From: CAYSCZ01 sp964429655
Lineage (GTDB): Bacteria > Bacteroidota > Bacteroidia > Cytophagales > Cyclobacteriaceae
Length of the DNA: 64,000 nt
Direction of reading: 5' to 3'
Assembly (NCBI GenBank): GCA_964429655.1
Contig: CAYSCZ010000010.1
Location: forward strand, 1-64,000
The position numbers and the translations under genes were made by a program. A model generated the notes under the pieces. That model was not told where the DNA came from and searched no databases. It saw nothing but the letters and a program-made list of their open reading frames with translations. The number at the start of each line of letters is the position of its first letter. Position 1 is the stretch's first letter. Shown here piece by piece: positions 43,841 to 52,967 of this stretch.

Positions 43841-45679
43841 ATGTGTGGTATCGTTGCATATAAGGGTAATAAAACTGCATACCCGATTTTAATAAATGGG
43901 CTAAAAAGGCTGGAATACAGGGGATATGATTCTGCAGGAATCGCTGTTAATGATGGCATTAATCTTCATCTTTTCAAGAAAAAAGGAAAAGTAAAAGATC
44001 TAGAAGCATCTATAGAATCATCCACGATAAAAGGTAGCATTGGGATAGGCCATACCAGATGGGCAACTCACGGGGAACCAAATGATGTTAATGCGCATCC
44101 TCATACCTCCTCAAATGGTAATATTAGTATCATTCACAATGGAATTATTGAAAACTATCAAACCTTAAAAAAAGAGCTGATCAATAAAGGTTATCATTTT
44201 AACAGTGATACCGATACTGAGGTGCTGGCTACCTTCATAGAAGATATTCAGCAAAAAAGTGCTGTGACCATAGAGGAGGCGGTAAGATTGGCATTAAATG
44301 AAGTTATAGGTGCATATGCCCTTGCAATTATGTCCAAGGATAATCCTGACCTCTTAATTGCTGCAAGAAAAGGTAGTCCTTTAGTAATTGGCCTGGGTAA
44401 AGAGGAGTTTTTTATCGCATCCGACGCTACCCCTATTGTTGAATACACCAATGAGGTAGTTTATCTTAATGATGAGGAGATTGCCATCATCAATAATGAT
44501 GGATTAAATATAAAAACCATTAGTGATATTCCACAAACACCTTATATTCAAACCCTTGAGATGGAGATGGACGCCATTGAAAAAGGAGGTTTCGTGCATT
44601 TTATGTTAAAAGAAATTTTCGAGCAACCTTATTCAGTAGCAGATTGTATGAGGGGGAGGTTAAATGCCTCTACGGGCAGATTGATATTAGGTGGAATCAG
44701 GGAATATGCCAATGCATTAGAAAATGCTAACAGGATTATATTAGTGGCTTGTGGCACCAGCTGGCATGCCGGTTTGGTAGCAGAATATCTATTAGAAGAT
44801 CTTTGCAGAATACCCGTTGAGGTTGAATATGCCTCAGAATTTAGATATAGAAACCCGATCATTAATGAAGGCGATGTGGTAATCGCCATTTCTCAATCCG
44901 GGGAAACTGCGGATACACTTGCTGCCATAGAATTGGCAAAAAGTAAAGGGGCCATTATATTAGGTATAGTTAATACGGTTGGATCCTCTATAGCTAGAAT
45001 TTCCCATGAAGGTGCATATCTTCATGCAGGTCCGGAAATTGGTGTGGCGAGTACCAAAGCATTTACGGCCCAGATTACTGTACTAAGCATGATTGCCATT
45101 AAGCTGGCTTATAACAGGGGTACCATTAAAGAACAGGAATACAAAAAATTGCTGGTTCACCTGGAGATGATTCCTAAAAACATTAAAAAGGTATTGGAAT
45201 CTAATGGTAAAATCGAATTTATATCTGAGCTATTTAAAGATTCCAGAAACTTTCTATACCTGGGTAGAGGTTATAATTTCCCTGTAGCACTGGAAGGTGC
45301 GTTAAAATTAAAAGAAATATCATACATTCATGCCGAGGGCTATCCGGCAGCTGAAATGAAACATGGGCCAATAGCATTAATTGACGAAAACATGCCGGTT
45401 GTATTTATTGCCACAAAAGACAAGTCGTATGAAAAAATCATTTCTAATATACAGGAAGTAAAAGCCAGGAAAGGTGTGGTAATAGCCATCGTAACTGAAG
45501 GCGATGAAGAGATAAAGGATATGGCTGATTTTCTTATTGAAATACCAGGCACCCACGAAGCCTTGATTCCGATACTATCAGTAATACCACTTCAGCTCTT
45601 ATCCTATCATATTGCGATCATGAGGGGTTGTAATGTTGATCAACCTAGAAATTTAGCGAAATCAGTAACCGTAGAATAA
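43841..45679 (+). CDS. glmS: Glutamine-fructose-6-phosphate aminotransferase (isomerising)
   Basis: 612 residues. It makes glucosamine-6-phosphate for peptidoglycan and LPS. The N-terminal glutaminase domain begins with the nucleophile Cys2 (MCGIVAYKGN) and has RLEYRGYDSAGIAV and GHTRWATHG. Two SIS sugar-binding domains follow (ACGTSWHAGL, ISQSGETADT, KAFTAQ), ending LAKSVTVE with the usual terminal catalytic Lys. Only 11 bases separate it from the DUF4270 stop, so no glmS ribozyme is present. The stop overlaps the ridA ATG. Confidence 0.97.
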   Translation: MCGIVAYKGNKTAYPILINGLKRLEYRGYDSAGIAVNDGINLHLFKKKGKVKDLEASIESSTIKGSIGIGHTRWATHGEPNDVNAHPHTSSNGNISIIHNGIIENYQTLKKELINKGYHFNSDTDTEVLATFIEDIQQKSAVTIEEAVRLALNEVIGAYALAIMSKDNPDLLIAARKGSPLVIGLGKEEFFIASDATPIVEYTNEVVYLNDEEIAIINNDGLNIKTISDIPQTPYIQTLEMEMDAIEKGGFVHFMLKEIFEQPYSVADCMRGRLNASTGRLILGGIREYANALENANRIILVACGTSWHAGLVAEYLLEDLCRIPVEVEYASEFRYRNPIINEGDVVIAISQSGETADTLAAIELAKSKGAIILGIVNTVGSSIARISHEGAYLHAGPEIGVASTKAFTAQITVLSMIAIKLAYNRGTIKEQEYKKLLVHLEMIPKNIKKVLESNGKIEFISELFKDSRNFLYLGRGYNFPVALEGALKLKEISYIHAEGYPAAEMKHGPIALIDENMPVVFIATKDKSYEKIISNIQEVKARKGVVIAIVTEGDEEIKDMADFLIEIPGTHEALIPILSVIPLQLLSYHIAIMRGCNVDQPRNLAKSVTVE

Positions 45680-46062
45680 TGAAAAAAACAATTAATACTA
45701 CAAATGCCCCGCAGCCCATTGGACCGTACAATCAGGCCGTAGATTTTAACAATACCATCTATGTTTCAGGGCAGATACCCATAGACCCAAAGACGGGTGA
45801 ATTTCACGGGGATAAAAACATTAAGACACAAACCAAACGGGTGATGGAAAACCTTAAAAATATTTTGTCTGAAGGTGGTTATTCTATGGATAATGTAGTC
45901 AAGTGCAGTATTTTCATCAATTCAATGGATGATTTTTCAGTAATTAATGAAGTATATGGCAGCTATTTCCCAGAAAATTCTCCTGCCAGGGAAACCGTTG
46001 AAGTAAGTAAATTACCCAAAGGTGCTGGCATCGAAATTTCCTGCATTGCTGTAAAAGATTAA
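45679..46062 (+). CDS. ridA: RidA family reactive enamine/imine deaminase
   Basis: 127 residues, normal length. It hydrolyses reactive enamine/imine intermediates from PLP enzymes such as threonine dehydratase. The signature block is SPARETVEVSKLPKGAGIEISCIA with the substrate-binding Arg and the downstream Glu. GQIPIDPKTGEFHG and the start NAPQPIGPYNQAV are also typical. It overlaps glmS by one base (TAATG), so it is coupled to an aminotransferase that generates imine chemistry. Confidence 0.94.
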   Translation: MKKTINTTNAPQPIGPYNQAVDFNNTIYVSGQIPIDPKTGEFHGDKNIKTQTKRVMENLKNILSEGGYSMDNVVKCSIFINSMDDFSVINEVYGSYFPENSPARETVEVSKLPKGAGIEISCIAVKD

Positions 46063-46102
46063 CTTTACAACTTGATTTTCTTTTCAAAATTCCTCTGAGT
46101 TA

Positions 46103-47650
46103 ATGGTTAGGGTACGATTTGCACCAAGTCCGACAGGAGCTTTACATATTGGCGGGGTTCGGACAGCACTATACAATTATTTATTTGCGAAAAAAAATAA
46201 TGGCACTTTTATTCTGAGAATAGAAGATACCGATCAAACGAGATTTGTGGAAGGTGCCGAAAAATATATTTCTGAAGCCCTCGAGTGGTGCGGAATAATT
46301 CCTGATGAAAGTCCTTTTAAAAGTGGTCCTTATGCACCTTACAGACAGTCAGAAAGGAAAGAAATATATAAAGATTTTGCTTCTAAGCTTGTCAATGAGG
46401 ATAAGGCCTACTATGCTTTTGATACCCCGGAAGAGTTAGATGCCATGAGAGAAAGGCTGAAAGCAGCCAGAGTACCATCTCCTCAATATAATTCTATTAC
46501 CCGCATGACCATGAAAAATTCCCTTACCCTTCCCGAAGATGAGGTGAAAAGGAGATTAAATGAGGGGGAACCTTATGTCATTAGAATAAAAGTCCCCAAG
46601 AAAGAAGAGATCCGGTTAAATGATATGGTTAGGGGATGGGTAATGGTACACTCATCGGCTTTAGACGATAAAGTATTAATGAAAGGCGACGGAATGCCAA
46701 CATACCATCTTGCCAATGTGGTAGATGATCATTTAATGAAGATTTCACATGTTATCAGAGGTGAAGAATGGTTACCTTCTGCACCACTGCATTTGCTGCT
46801 GTATAAATTTTTAGGCCTGGAGGATTCAATACCAAAATTTGCCCATTTACCACTGCTTTTAAAGCCTGATGGAAATGGGAAACTTAGCAAGCGTGATGCC
46901 GAAAAATACGGATTTCCTATATTCCCTTTACAGTGGAAAGATCCACATAGTGGGGAAATAGCCAATGGATTTAGAGAAGATGGGTTTCTATCCAGTGCTT
47001 TTGTCAACTTTTTAGCTTTTCTGGGTTGGAACCCGGGACATGAAAGGGAATTTTATCTTATGGATGATTTAATAAAAGACTTTTCTATAGAACGAATAGG
47101 TAAGTCTGGAACTAAATTTGACATTGATAAGGTAAAATGGCTTAATCAACAACACATAAAAAGCCTTCCAAACAAAGCGTTGAGTGACTACCTGGCAGGA
47201 ATGCTAAAAGAAAACAAAGTTGATTTCCATGCTGAACGGTTGGATGGCATAGTAGAACTGCTAAAAGAACGTGTATTATTTATTAAAGACCTTTATCATC
47301 AAGGTTCATATTTCTTCATGAGGCCACAATCCTATGATTATAAGGTGGCAACAAAAAAGTGGGGTTCTCAGGTTGCAGAAATAATCGAAGCATTTGCTTT
47401 GAGGTTAAGGGATGAAAATGATATAACGGCTGATAAAGCAAAATCCTTACTGGTGGAAACTGTAGATCTCAAGGGCTCAAAGTTGGGAAAAGTTATGCCT
47501 GCCCTTAGATTAGCGATTACAGGTGCTGGTTCTGGTCCTGACCTTATGAGCATCATGGAAGTGCTTGGTAATAAAGAAGTATTTGAAAGGATTTACCAAG
47601 CCATTAGGGAATTATCACCGTATACTGAAAAAAATGATAATGATGGCTAA
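46103..47650 (+). CDS. gltX: Glutamate-tRNA ligase
   Basis: 515 residues, class I aminoacyl-tRNA synthetase that charges tRNA-Glu. The HIGH motif is in RFAPSPTGALHIGGVRTALYN at residue 5, and the KMSKS equivalent is GNGKLSKRDAEKYGFPIFPL. IRGEEWLPSAPLHLLL and a C-terminal anticodon-binding helical region (LVETVDLKGSKLGKVMPALR) follow. A single gltX suggests either a discriminating enzyme with its own GlnRS elsewhere, or the indirect GatCAB route; the window does not decide. The start is the ATG at 46103. Confidence 0.96.
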   Translation: MVRVRFAPSPTGALHIGGVRTALYNYLFAKKNNGTFILRIEDTDQTRFVEGAEKYISEALEWCGIIPDESPFKSGPYAPYRQSERKEIYKDFASKLVNEDKAYYAFDTPEELDAMRERLKAARVPSPQYNSITRMTMKNSLTLPEDEVKRRLNEGEPYVIRIKVPKKEEIRLNDMVRGWVMVHSSALDDKVLMKGDGMPTYHLANVVDDHLMKISHVIRGEEWLPSAPLHLLLYKFLGLEDSIPKFAHLPLLLKPDGNGKLSKRDAEKYGFPIFPLQWKDPHSGEIANGFREDGFLSSAFVNFLAFLGWNPGHEREFYLMDDLIKDFSIERIGKSGTKFDIDKVKWLNQQHIKSLPNKALSDYLAGMLKENKVDFHAERLDGIVELLKERVLFIKDLYHQGSYFFMRPQSYDYKVATKKWGSQVAEIIEAFALRLRDENDITADKAKSLLVETVDLKGSKLGKVMPALRLAITGAGSGPDLMSIMEVLGNKEVFERIYQAIRELSPYTEKNDNDG

Positions 47651-47840
47651 TAAGAAAGAAAAACAAACCAGGATACATAATGAATTAAAAGGATTTGATA
47701 TTTACATTGATGAATTTGGCCAAATTCAGTCTAATCTTCCGATAGATAAAGTCAATAGCTTTTTAAACAGGAATGTTGACGATAAAAAGCTTAGGGACCG
47801 GGATGATATTAATGATATAAAAAGGGATTCTAATAATTGA
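47643..47840 (+). CDS. Small hydrophilic protein of unknown function
   Basis: 65 residues from the ATG at 47643, which overlaps the gltX stop by 8 bases. The frame runs upstream into gltX but the overlap-coupled ATG is the natural start. It is highly charged (MANKKEKQTRIHNELKGFDI; DDKKLRDRDDINDIKRDS) with no hydrophobic segment. It contains the pattern IDEFGQIQSNLPIDKVNSFL, seen as a short conserved protein next to gltX in some Cytophagales by my recollection. Role unknown. Confidence 0.6.
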   Translation: MANKKEKQTRIHNELKGFDIYIDEFGQIQSNLPIDKVNSFLNRNVDDKKLRDRDDINDIKRDSNN

Positions 47841-47865
47841 TCTAAATATTTTAAATTTAAAAGAT

Positions 47866-47940
47866 CGGGATGTAGCGCAGTCCGGTTAGCGCACCACTTT
47901 AGGGTAGTGGGGGCCGCTGGTTCGAATCCAGTCATCCCGA
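47866..47940 (+). tRNA. tRNA-Pro (anticodon AGG)
   Basis: 75 bases folding as a complete cloverleaf. The acceptor stem CGGGATG pairs with CATCCCG, followed by discriminator A73. The D stem is GCGC/GCGC and the anticodon stem CCACT/AGTGG. The T arm is GCTGG, loop TTCGAAT, and CCAGT. The anticodon loop TTAGGGT puts A34 G35 G36 at the anticodon, reading CCU (Pro). C1-G72 with A73 and G35-G36 are the proline identity elements. CCA is not encoded. A34 is unusual in bacteria outside tRNA-Arg(ACG). Confidence 0.92.
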
Positions 47941-47951
47941 CTTTATAACCA

Positions 47952-48977
47952 TCAAGTCCAAACCTTAGTGCCTTCGGAACAATTACGACAGATGTCGATA
48001 TTTCTTCTTGACTTCATAAGTTGTTTTCTGAATGCATAATATTTATGCCCATTCCAGATTTTATTAAAATCCTCTACTCCCAGATTCCCCATTGAATGAT
48101 CCGCATCTTTGTCAAAACAACATGGGACAACCTTCCCATCCCAGGTAACCACCGCAGAATGCCACATTTTCCAGCAATGATTGTCTAACTTATTTTTTAA
48201 ATAATATTTCCCATCCTTACCTCTCCTGTATCTTGAATATTTTTCTGTCAACGGGATTAAATCATTTCCATGCACATAATCATACACTTGTATGGTTTTC
48301 AATTTGACTTCATCTATACCTATGCAGGAAGCCAGCTGTTTAAGTTCATCAATCTGGTGCTCATTTGATCGCGTCACCAGAAATTGAAAAATTAGATATG
48401 GTTTTGCTTGCCCCAGCCTTTGCTTCCAGTAAACCATATTTTTTGCGCCTTCGATTACTTTTTCAAGTTTTCCTCCTACTCTGTAGTCCTGATAAGTACC
48501 TTGTGTTAACCCATCTATGGATATAATCATTCTGTCCAGTCCTGCCTGTATTGTTTTTTTCGCATTATCTTCATTTAAATAATGTGCATTGGTGGAGGTA
48601 GCCGTGTAGATATTTTTATTTGAAGCATACCTTACCATCTCATAAAATGATGGATTTAAGTAAGGCTCACCCTGGAAGTATAAGGTTAGATAAATCAGAT
48701 GATTTTGTATTTGATCAATATAAGATTGAAAGTCTGATAAATTCAACATTCCGGTTTTTCTAGTGAAAGCGCGCAATCCGCTGGGGCATTCAGGGCAACG
48801 TAGATTACAAGATGTAGTTGGCTCAATGGATATAGCATATGGCAGGCCATGTTTAAATGGAAATTCTTTAGTTGCTCTGCTCAAAAAAAAACTAGAATAA
48901 ACCAAAGCAAGGTTCCTTAGCTTTTTGAAATTTAATTTTGAGAGTAAGTTTAAGGTATCATTAACTTTCCGAAACAT
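47952..48977 (-). CDS. Radical SAM/SPASM domain protein
   Basis: 341 residues. The iron-sulfur motif CNLRCPECPSG (CxxxCxxC) follows EPTTS at about residue 55, the radical SAM core. A SPASM-type C-terminal region carries more cysteines (VVPCCFDKDADHSMGNLG, DICRNC). Such enzymes use S-adenosylmethionine radicals for peptide maturation, sugar or lipid modification. There is no precursor peptide gene beside it, and the neighbours are a tRNA and the Lnb-type gene, so the substrate is unknown. The start is 19 bases from the divergent ATG at 48997. Confidence 0.9.
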   Translation of the reverse strand: MFRKVNDTLNLLSKLNFKKLRNLALVYSSFFLSRATKEFPFKHGLPYAISIEPTTSCNLRCPECPSGLRAFTRKTGMLNLSDFQSYIDQIQNHLIYLTLYFQGEPYLNPSFYEMVRYASNKNIYTATSTNAHYLNEDNAKKTIQAGLDRMIISIDGLTQGTYQDYRVGGKLEKVIEGAKNMVYWKQRLGQAKPYLIFQFLVTRSNEHQIDELKQLASCIGIDEVKLKTIQVYDYVHGNDLIPLTEKYSRYRRGKDGKYYLKNKLDNHCWKMWHSAVVTWDGKVVPCCFDKDADHSMGNLGVEDFNKIWNGHKYYAFRKQLMKSRRNIDICRNCSEGTKVWT

Positions 48978-48996
48978 ATTACAGCAAATCTATCCT

Positions 48997-50187
48997 ATGA
49001 TTTTTACAAAATATTATAAATTATTCTTGGTTATACTTTTAATAATATATTTCTCTCATGAAAGTTTGGGCCAGCAGTTGTCCGGACAATCTGAAATCAG
49101 CGTCATTACCATTGGCCCATACCAACCAGAGCTTTATTCTGCTTTCGGACACTCAGGTATTAGGATTTATGATCCTTTGAATAAATTGGACATCGCATTT
49201 GATTACGGAGTTTTTGATTTCGACCAGGAAAATTTCTTCTTAAATTTTGCCCTGGGAAAATTGTACTATGCATTGGGCTTAAGAAGATTTGAACCCTGGA
49301 AGCAACGAATGATTCAAGAGGATAGATATATAATTGAACAAAAATTAAATCTCAACCTGCAGCAACGTCAAAAACTGTTTAATGCGCTTAAAGAAAACTA
49401 TAAACCAGAAAATCGCCACTATTATTACAACTACATCTATGATAATTGTGCTACAAGGATACCAGAAATCATAAAAAGCAGTTTCGGGGATGATGTAGCA
49501 TTTAACCACCCATATGTAGAAGGAGATAAAACCTACAGAGATTTGATGGATATGTATCTCGATCAACAACCATGGGGTGATTTTGCCATTGATCTTGGTT
49601 TAGGTGTCGGTGTCGATAAAGTAGCAACTCCTGAAGGCTATATGTTTTTACCTGATTATGTTCAATATACGCTGAGTGCTTCCACCATTCGCCTGGATGG
49701 ATCTATTAAACCACTGGTAAAAAGCAAAAACTACCTACATAAACCTTTGGAAGAGGATAAAAAAGAACGGTTACTTACGCCGCTAAACTTTTTTATCTTA
49801 CTATTTTTCATCATTGGTTTTGTAACCAACAGAAACCTAAAAAAAAGCAAGCGATCTAATTTATTGGATGTTTTCTTATTTATAGTTTTAGGAGTTGTTG
49901 GATGCTTTATGTTATTTCTTTGGTTTGGCACCCAACACATTTCTTACCAAAATTATAACTTACTTTGGGCTCTTCCCTCACACCTGATTGCCGGGATAAT
50001 GCTGGTAAAAAAATCGTCCCCTAATTATCTAAGTAAATACTTTCTAGTTATCGGAATACTATCCCTGGCCTCAATCATATTATGGGGATTTTGGCCGCAA
50101 CCGCTACACAGATCACTCATCCCTTTTGTATTAACTATCTGCCTACGAAGTTTTTATATTTTTTGGGACTTAAGATACAAGAATTAG
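48997..50187 (+). CDS. DUF4105 protein, probable lipoprotein N-acyltransferase of the Lnb type
   Basis: 396 residues from the ATG at 48997 (a longer frame begins at 48925 inside the divergent gene). A signal peptide or anchor (LFLVILLIIYFS) is followed by a periplasmic cysteine-peptidase-like domain with His52 in SAFGHSGIRI and Cys151 in YIYDNCATRI. Five membrane spans follow in the C-terminal half from about residue 265. That layout and the His/Cys pair match DUF4105 proteins, recently linked to Bacteroidota Lnb enzymes that add a third acyl chain to lipoproteins. Activity is inferred from family knowledge only. Its 3' end overlaps the convergent LysE gene by 18 bases. Confidence 0.72.
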   Translation: MIFTKYYKLFLVILLIIYFSHESLGQQLSGQSEISVITIGPYQPELYSAFGHSGIRIYDPLNKLDIAFDYGVFDFDQENFFLNFALGKLYYALGLRRFEPWKQRMIQEDRYIIEQKLNLNLQQRQKLFNALKENYKPENRHYYYNYIYDNCATRIPEIIKSSFGDDVAFNHPYVEGDKTYRDLMDMYLDQQPWGDFAIDLGLGVGVDKVATPEGYMFLPDYVQYTLSASTIRLDGSIKPLVKSKNYLHKPLEEDKKERLLTPLNFFILLFFIIGFVTNRNLKKSKRSNLLDVFLFIVLGVVGCFMLFLWFGTQHISYQNYNLLWALPSHLIAGIMLVKKSSPNYLSKYFLVIGILSLASIILWGFWPQPLHRSLIPFVLTICLRSFYIFWDLRYKN

Positions 50188-50793
50188 CCAACTGTAGAAA
50201 TTATATAATCCCATAAAAATAAATATGATCCCCGGTACTTTGTAAACCAAGAAAGAATTGCCGGCTATTCTATAGAAATTATAACCCACGGACCTCACAA
50301 GGAAGAGTAGAAGAAAAGTACCTGTAGCAATTCCGATAACATAAGCTGAGAATCCAGAAAATGTATGGATCAGGATCATCTTATTATTTTGTAAATAAGC
50401 GGTTACAGCCAGCCAGAAAGGTATGGTTAACGGATTGGCAATAGCTATTAGAAAACCTTTTTTAAACCCAATCAACTCTTGTTCTTTTTCAAACCGTTTT
50501 ATTTTGGACCTGGAAGATAAATTCACGGTTCCCAGAATGAGCATGGCTAGTGCTGAAATTATTTGAAAGTTTTCTGTAAACAAGGTATGTGTGCTGAGAA
50601 AAATTTGGAATTTGATGGTAAGAGAAGCGTAGATCAATTCAACCAATAGAGCAGCAAGTATGAAATAAAATGCTGCCCTGCTTTTTTGAGCAATCGAATA
50701 TTGCATCACAGAAATATTAATAGTGCCTGGTGGTATCGATCCCATGAAACTAAATATTGAACCAATCAGAAATGTGCTTAAAATATCAATCAA
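50170..50793 (-). CDS. LysE/RhtB-family exporter
   Basis: 207 residues with six membrane spans. It starts LIGSIFSFMGSIPPGTINISV, the G-xxxxx-PGP-like N-terminal motif of the family, and includes KKGFLIAIANPLTIPFWLAV. These inner-membrane proteins export amino acids or similar small molecules using the proton gradient. Its start overlaps the ATP-grasp gene's stop by 8 bases, and the DinB-like gene leads the same transcript. The coupling suggests it exports what the ligase makes. Confidence 0.88.
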   Translation of the reverse strand: MIDILSTFLIGSIFSFMGSIPPGTINISVMQYSIAQKSRAAFYFILAALLVELIYASLTIKFQIFLSTHTLFTENFQIISALAMLILGTVNLSSRSKIKRFEKEQELIGFKKGFLIAIANPLTIPFWLAVTAYLQNNKMILIHTFSGFSAYVIGIATGTFLLLFLVRSVGYNFYRIAGNSFLVYKVPGIIFIFMGLYNFYSWLILVS

Positions 50794-51895
50794 TAGATTT
50801 CCTCAATTTATTGTGACGAATAATTTCTTTTAATCTTTTTACCCCTTTACCAAACGGGAGATAAGTTATACCATTTTTGTTATTCATAGCGCTTATATCT
50901 GCAAGAACTTTAAGATGATGGATAACATCTTTGTAGGCCTTTAGTAAAGTGTAATTTGAATCGTAAATATGACCGGGTTCAGACCCTGCACCATTTAATT
51001 CAAGGATCTTAAAGTTTATACCTTGTTCCAAATCCTGAATGGAAGCAGCTTTAACATCGTATCTACCAAAGTAAAACCCGTTAATCTGAGCAGAAATTTT
51101 ATCGAAGGTTTCTACCAACCTATTTGAAATAAAGCCAGACCCATTTATAAAGCGGGTTCCCCGGCAATGATTACCAATAGGTTCTAACATGATGCACTCT
51201 CCCTTATTCGGAACATAATCAATAAGCGCTGGCCTTCGTTCAGACGCCTCTTTAATTTGAATATATGAGCGCGTATTTTGCATCATTAACTGCCTAACAT
51301 TTTTTGAGCCATCTCCTAGTACTGATAAGTGCTCTTTCAGAACCAGGGAACTAATATGCCCTTTCTGCTCATTTGGATATCTGTAGTAAAATATACCGAT
51401 CTCTTCTTTGTAATCTACGAACTCCTGAATAAGATAATCAACTTTTATATTCTGATGATAAGAAATTAATTGATTATCACTGCCTATTTTCTCTACCTTC
51501 CATCCACGTTCTCCGCGGTCAGGCTTTACGATGCACGGATAGGTAATACTGGATTTATTCTTGATAATAATTAATTCATCTATAGATATAACAGGAGAAA
51601 TTTTAGTGGTTACCGGCAAATAATGCCTGGGGATCAATGAGTAAATATCGTATTTGGACTCTCCCATATATCCTCCAAAATCGATAGAAGGGTTAGAGGA
51701 AGTAAAAAAGAAAATCGACCTTGTTTTTAAAGTTATGTAGACCCAGTAAATAAATATCGGCGTATAAAATACGGCAAATGGCCAATACTCATACCTGAAA
51801 ATCCTATCAAACATTGTCCGCAGCCTGAAATTGATAGCACGCCAAAGGCTGAGACTAATTGGTTTGGGATTTTTGGTCAAATAACTGACCTTCAT
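50786..51895 (-). CDS. ATP-grasp ligase, D-Ala-D-Ala-ligase-like, with an N-terminal membrane segment
   Basis: 369 residues. A N-terminal region of about 50 residues with one or two hydrophobic segments (YWPFAVFYTPIFIYWVYITL) precedes an N-terminal block SIDFGGYMGESKYDIYSLIP. A core ATP-grasp fold follows: PCIVKPDRGERGWKVEK, VDYLIQEFVDYKEEIGIFYY, then GRYDVKAASIQ and FKILELNGAGSEPGHIYD with the metal ligands. It would form an amide or peptide bond from a carboxylate and an amine using ATP. The amino acids used are unknown. It is placed between a DinB-like gene and a LysE exporter with overlaps on both sides. Confidence 0.82.
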   Translation of the reverse strand: MKVSYLTKNPKPISLSLWRAINFRLRTMFDRIFRYEYWPFAVFYTPIFIYWVYITLKTRSIFFFTSSNPSIDFGGYMGESKYDIYSLIPRHYLPVTTKISPVISIDELIIIKNKSSITYPCIVKPDRGERGWKVEKIGSDNQLISYHQNIKVDYLIQEFVDYKEEIGIFYYRYPNEQKGHISSLVLKEHLSVLGDGSKNVRQLMMQNTRSYIQIKEASERRPALIDYVPNKGECIMLEPIGNHCRGTRFINGSGFISNRLVETFDKISAQINGFYFGRYDVKAASIQDLEQGINFKILELNGAGSEPGHIYDSNYTLLKAYKDVIHHLKVLADISAMNNKNGITYLPFGKGVKRLKEIIRHNKLRKSID

Positions 51896-52410
51896 TAATA
51901 TTTTTCTAAATTTCTTTGATATCTGATGGTAGAGCTAGCGACCCCAAAGTTTTCTGCTAAACGAAATGTCGGGTTTATTTCCTTAATGCCAATTTTAACT
52001 AGTGCCATATGATGGACAGCGTGCTCAATATTATAAGCTAGTTCCCTGTAAAAATTAGATGTCATATTTAGTACCTCTGCATCGTCAGTTATTGAATAAT
52101 CAACCTCAAATTCCAGATCAAAATTCTCACTATTTCTATTCACAAAATCCCTTATGGTTTTGATCACACTAAGCGCGAGGTTTTTATCCTCTTGTATGTA
52201 ATTATCGTGCCTTCTTTTATCATAATTTAATTTCCCGGAGTTTGAAGCATCAATCAAACAAATAAAAAATTCCAAAGTATGTCTTACGTGTTGACCTACG
52301 GTTGCATGACTTAGTTGTATGGAAGGCGAAGTGAATTCCTTTTGATTTAATTGGCCAACTACCTCTTCAAGTTGAAACAGTAGCTCGTTCGCTGTAGAAT
52401 TAATATTCAT
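51895..52410 (-). CDS. DinB-fold metal-binding protein
   Basis: 171 residues from the ATG at 52410. A longer frame to 52479 is not needed, since the DinB fold begins at this start. DinB/DUF664-type four-helix bundles bind a divalent metal through three His. Candidates are the His cluster in ATVGQHVRHTLEFFI and NIEHAVHHMALVK near the C-terminus. Members act as thiol-S-transferases or have unknown roles. It shares one base with the ATP-grasp gene, so it leads the three-gene transcript. Distinct from DNA polymerase IV despite the shared name. Confidence 0.8.
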   Translation of the reverse strand: MNINSTANELLFQLEEVVGQLNQKEFTSPSIQLSHATVGQHVRHTLEFFICLIDASNSGKLNYDKRRHDNYIQEDKNLALSVIKTIRDFVNRNSENFDLEFEVDYSITDDAEVLNMTSNFYRELAYNIEHAVHHMALVKIGIKEINPTFRLAENFGVASSTIRYQRNLEKY

Positions 52411-52512
52411 ATTAAACTGTAAAATAACTTTAATAAGACTACAAAAATATTCCTTATTTGCTAAATAATCACTTGGCAACAGTCAATTTAACAATGATGC
52501 GTAATGAAAAAT

Positions 52513-52959
52513 TCAATTAGCTAAAATCTTTGACCAGTTCAAATCTGCTTGCCCCTTCAGATTATCTTCATCCTTATTCCATGATTTAAGGGTATTATTA
52601 AATCTGAAATTATAGAATAAATAGAGTCTATCGTCAATAATTTTATAAGTTTCCGGATCAACTTTAACTTTTTCTCCGGTAATACCCATAGCATAAGCAC
52701 ACCATCCTCCATAGGCTGGAACATACATTTTAGGATCATTCTTAAACCTTTCTAAGTTTATCTTACTCAAAAACCTATAGGTAGCATCATTAAATTTAAA
52801 AGTAACAGAGGATGAGCCTTTTTTAGGGCCTTTATGATAATAGCTTACAGGATCATAACCATCAATCGCTAAGCCGCTCTCCGATATGTTTAAGTGTTGA
52901 CTCCGTAAATTTTGAACGCCAGGTATACTAAGAATTAGAATTAGGAATAAAAATTTCAT
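52513..52959 (-). CDS. YHS domain-containing exported protein
   Basis: 148 residues with a signal peptide (FLFLILILSIPGVQN). The YHS-type domain reads GYDPVSYYHKGPKKGSS, ATYRFLSKINLERFKNDP and VPAYGGWCAYAMG. This small domain resembles those near copper/mercury and heme proteins and may bind metal through His/Cys. It lies 8 bases from recX and is the last gene of the nadC-to-YHS minus-strand run. Substrate unknown. Confidence 0.82.
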   Translation of the reverse strand: MKFLFLILILSIPGVQNLRSQHLNISESGLAIDGYDPVSYYHKGPKKGSSSVTFKFNDATYRFLSKINLERFKNDPKMYVPAYGGWCAYAMGITGEKVKVDPETYKIIDDRLYLFYNFRFNNTLKSWNKDEDNLKGQADLNWSKILAN

Positions 52960-52967
52960 AAAAAAAA

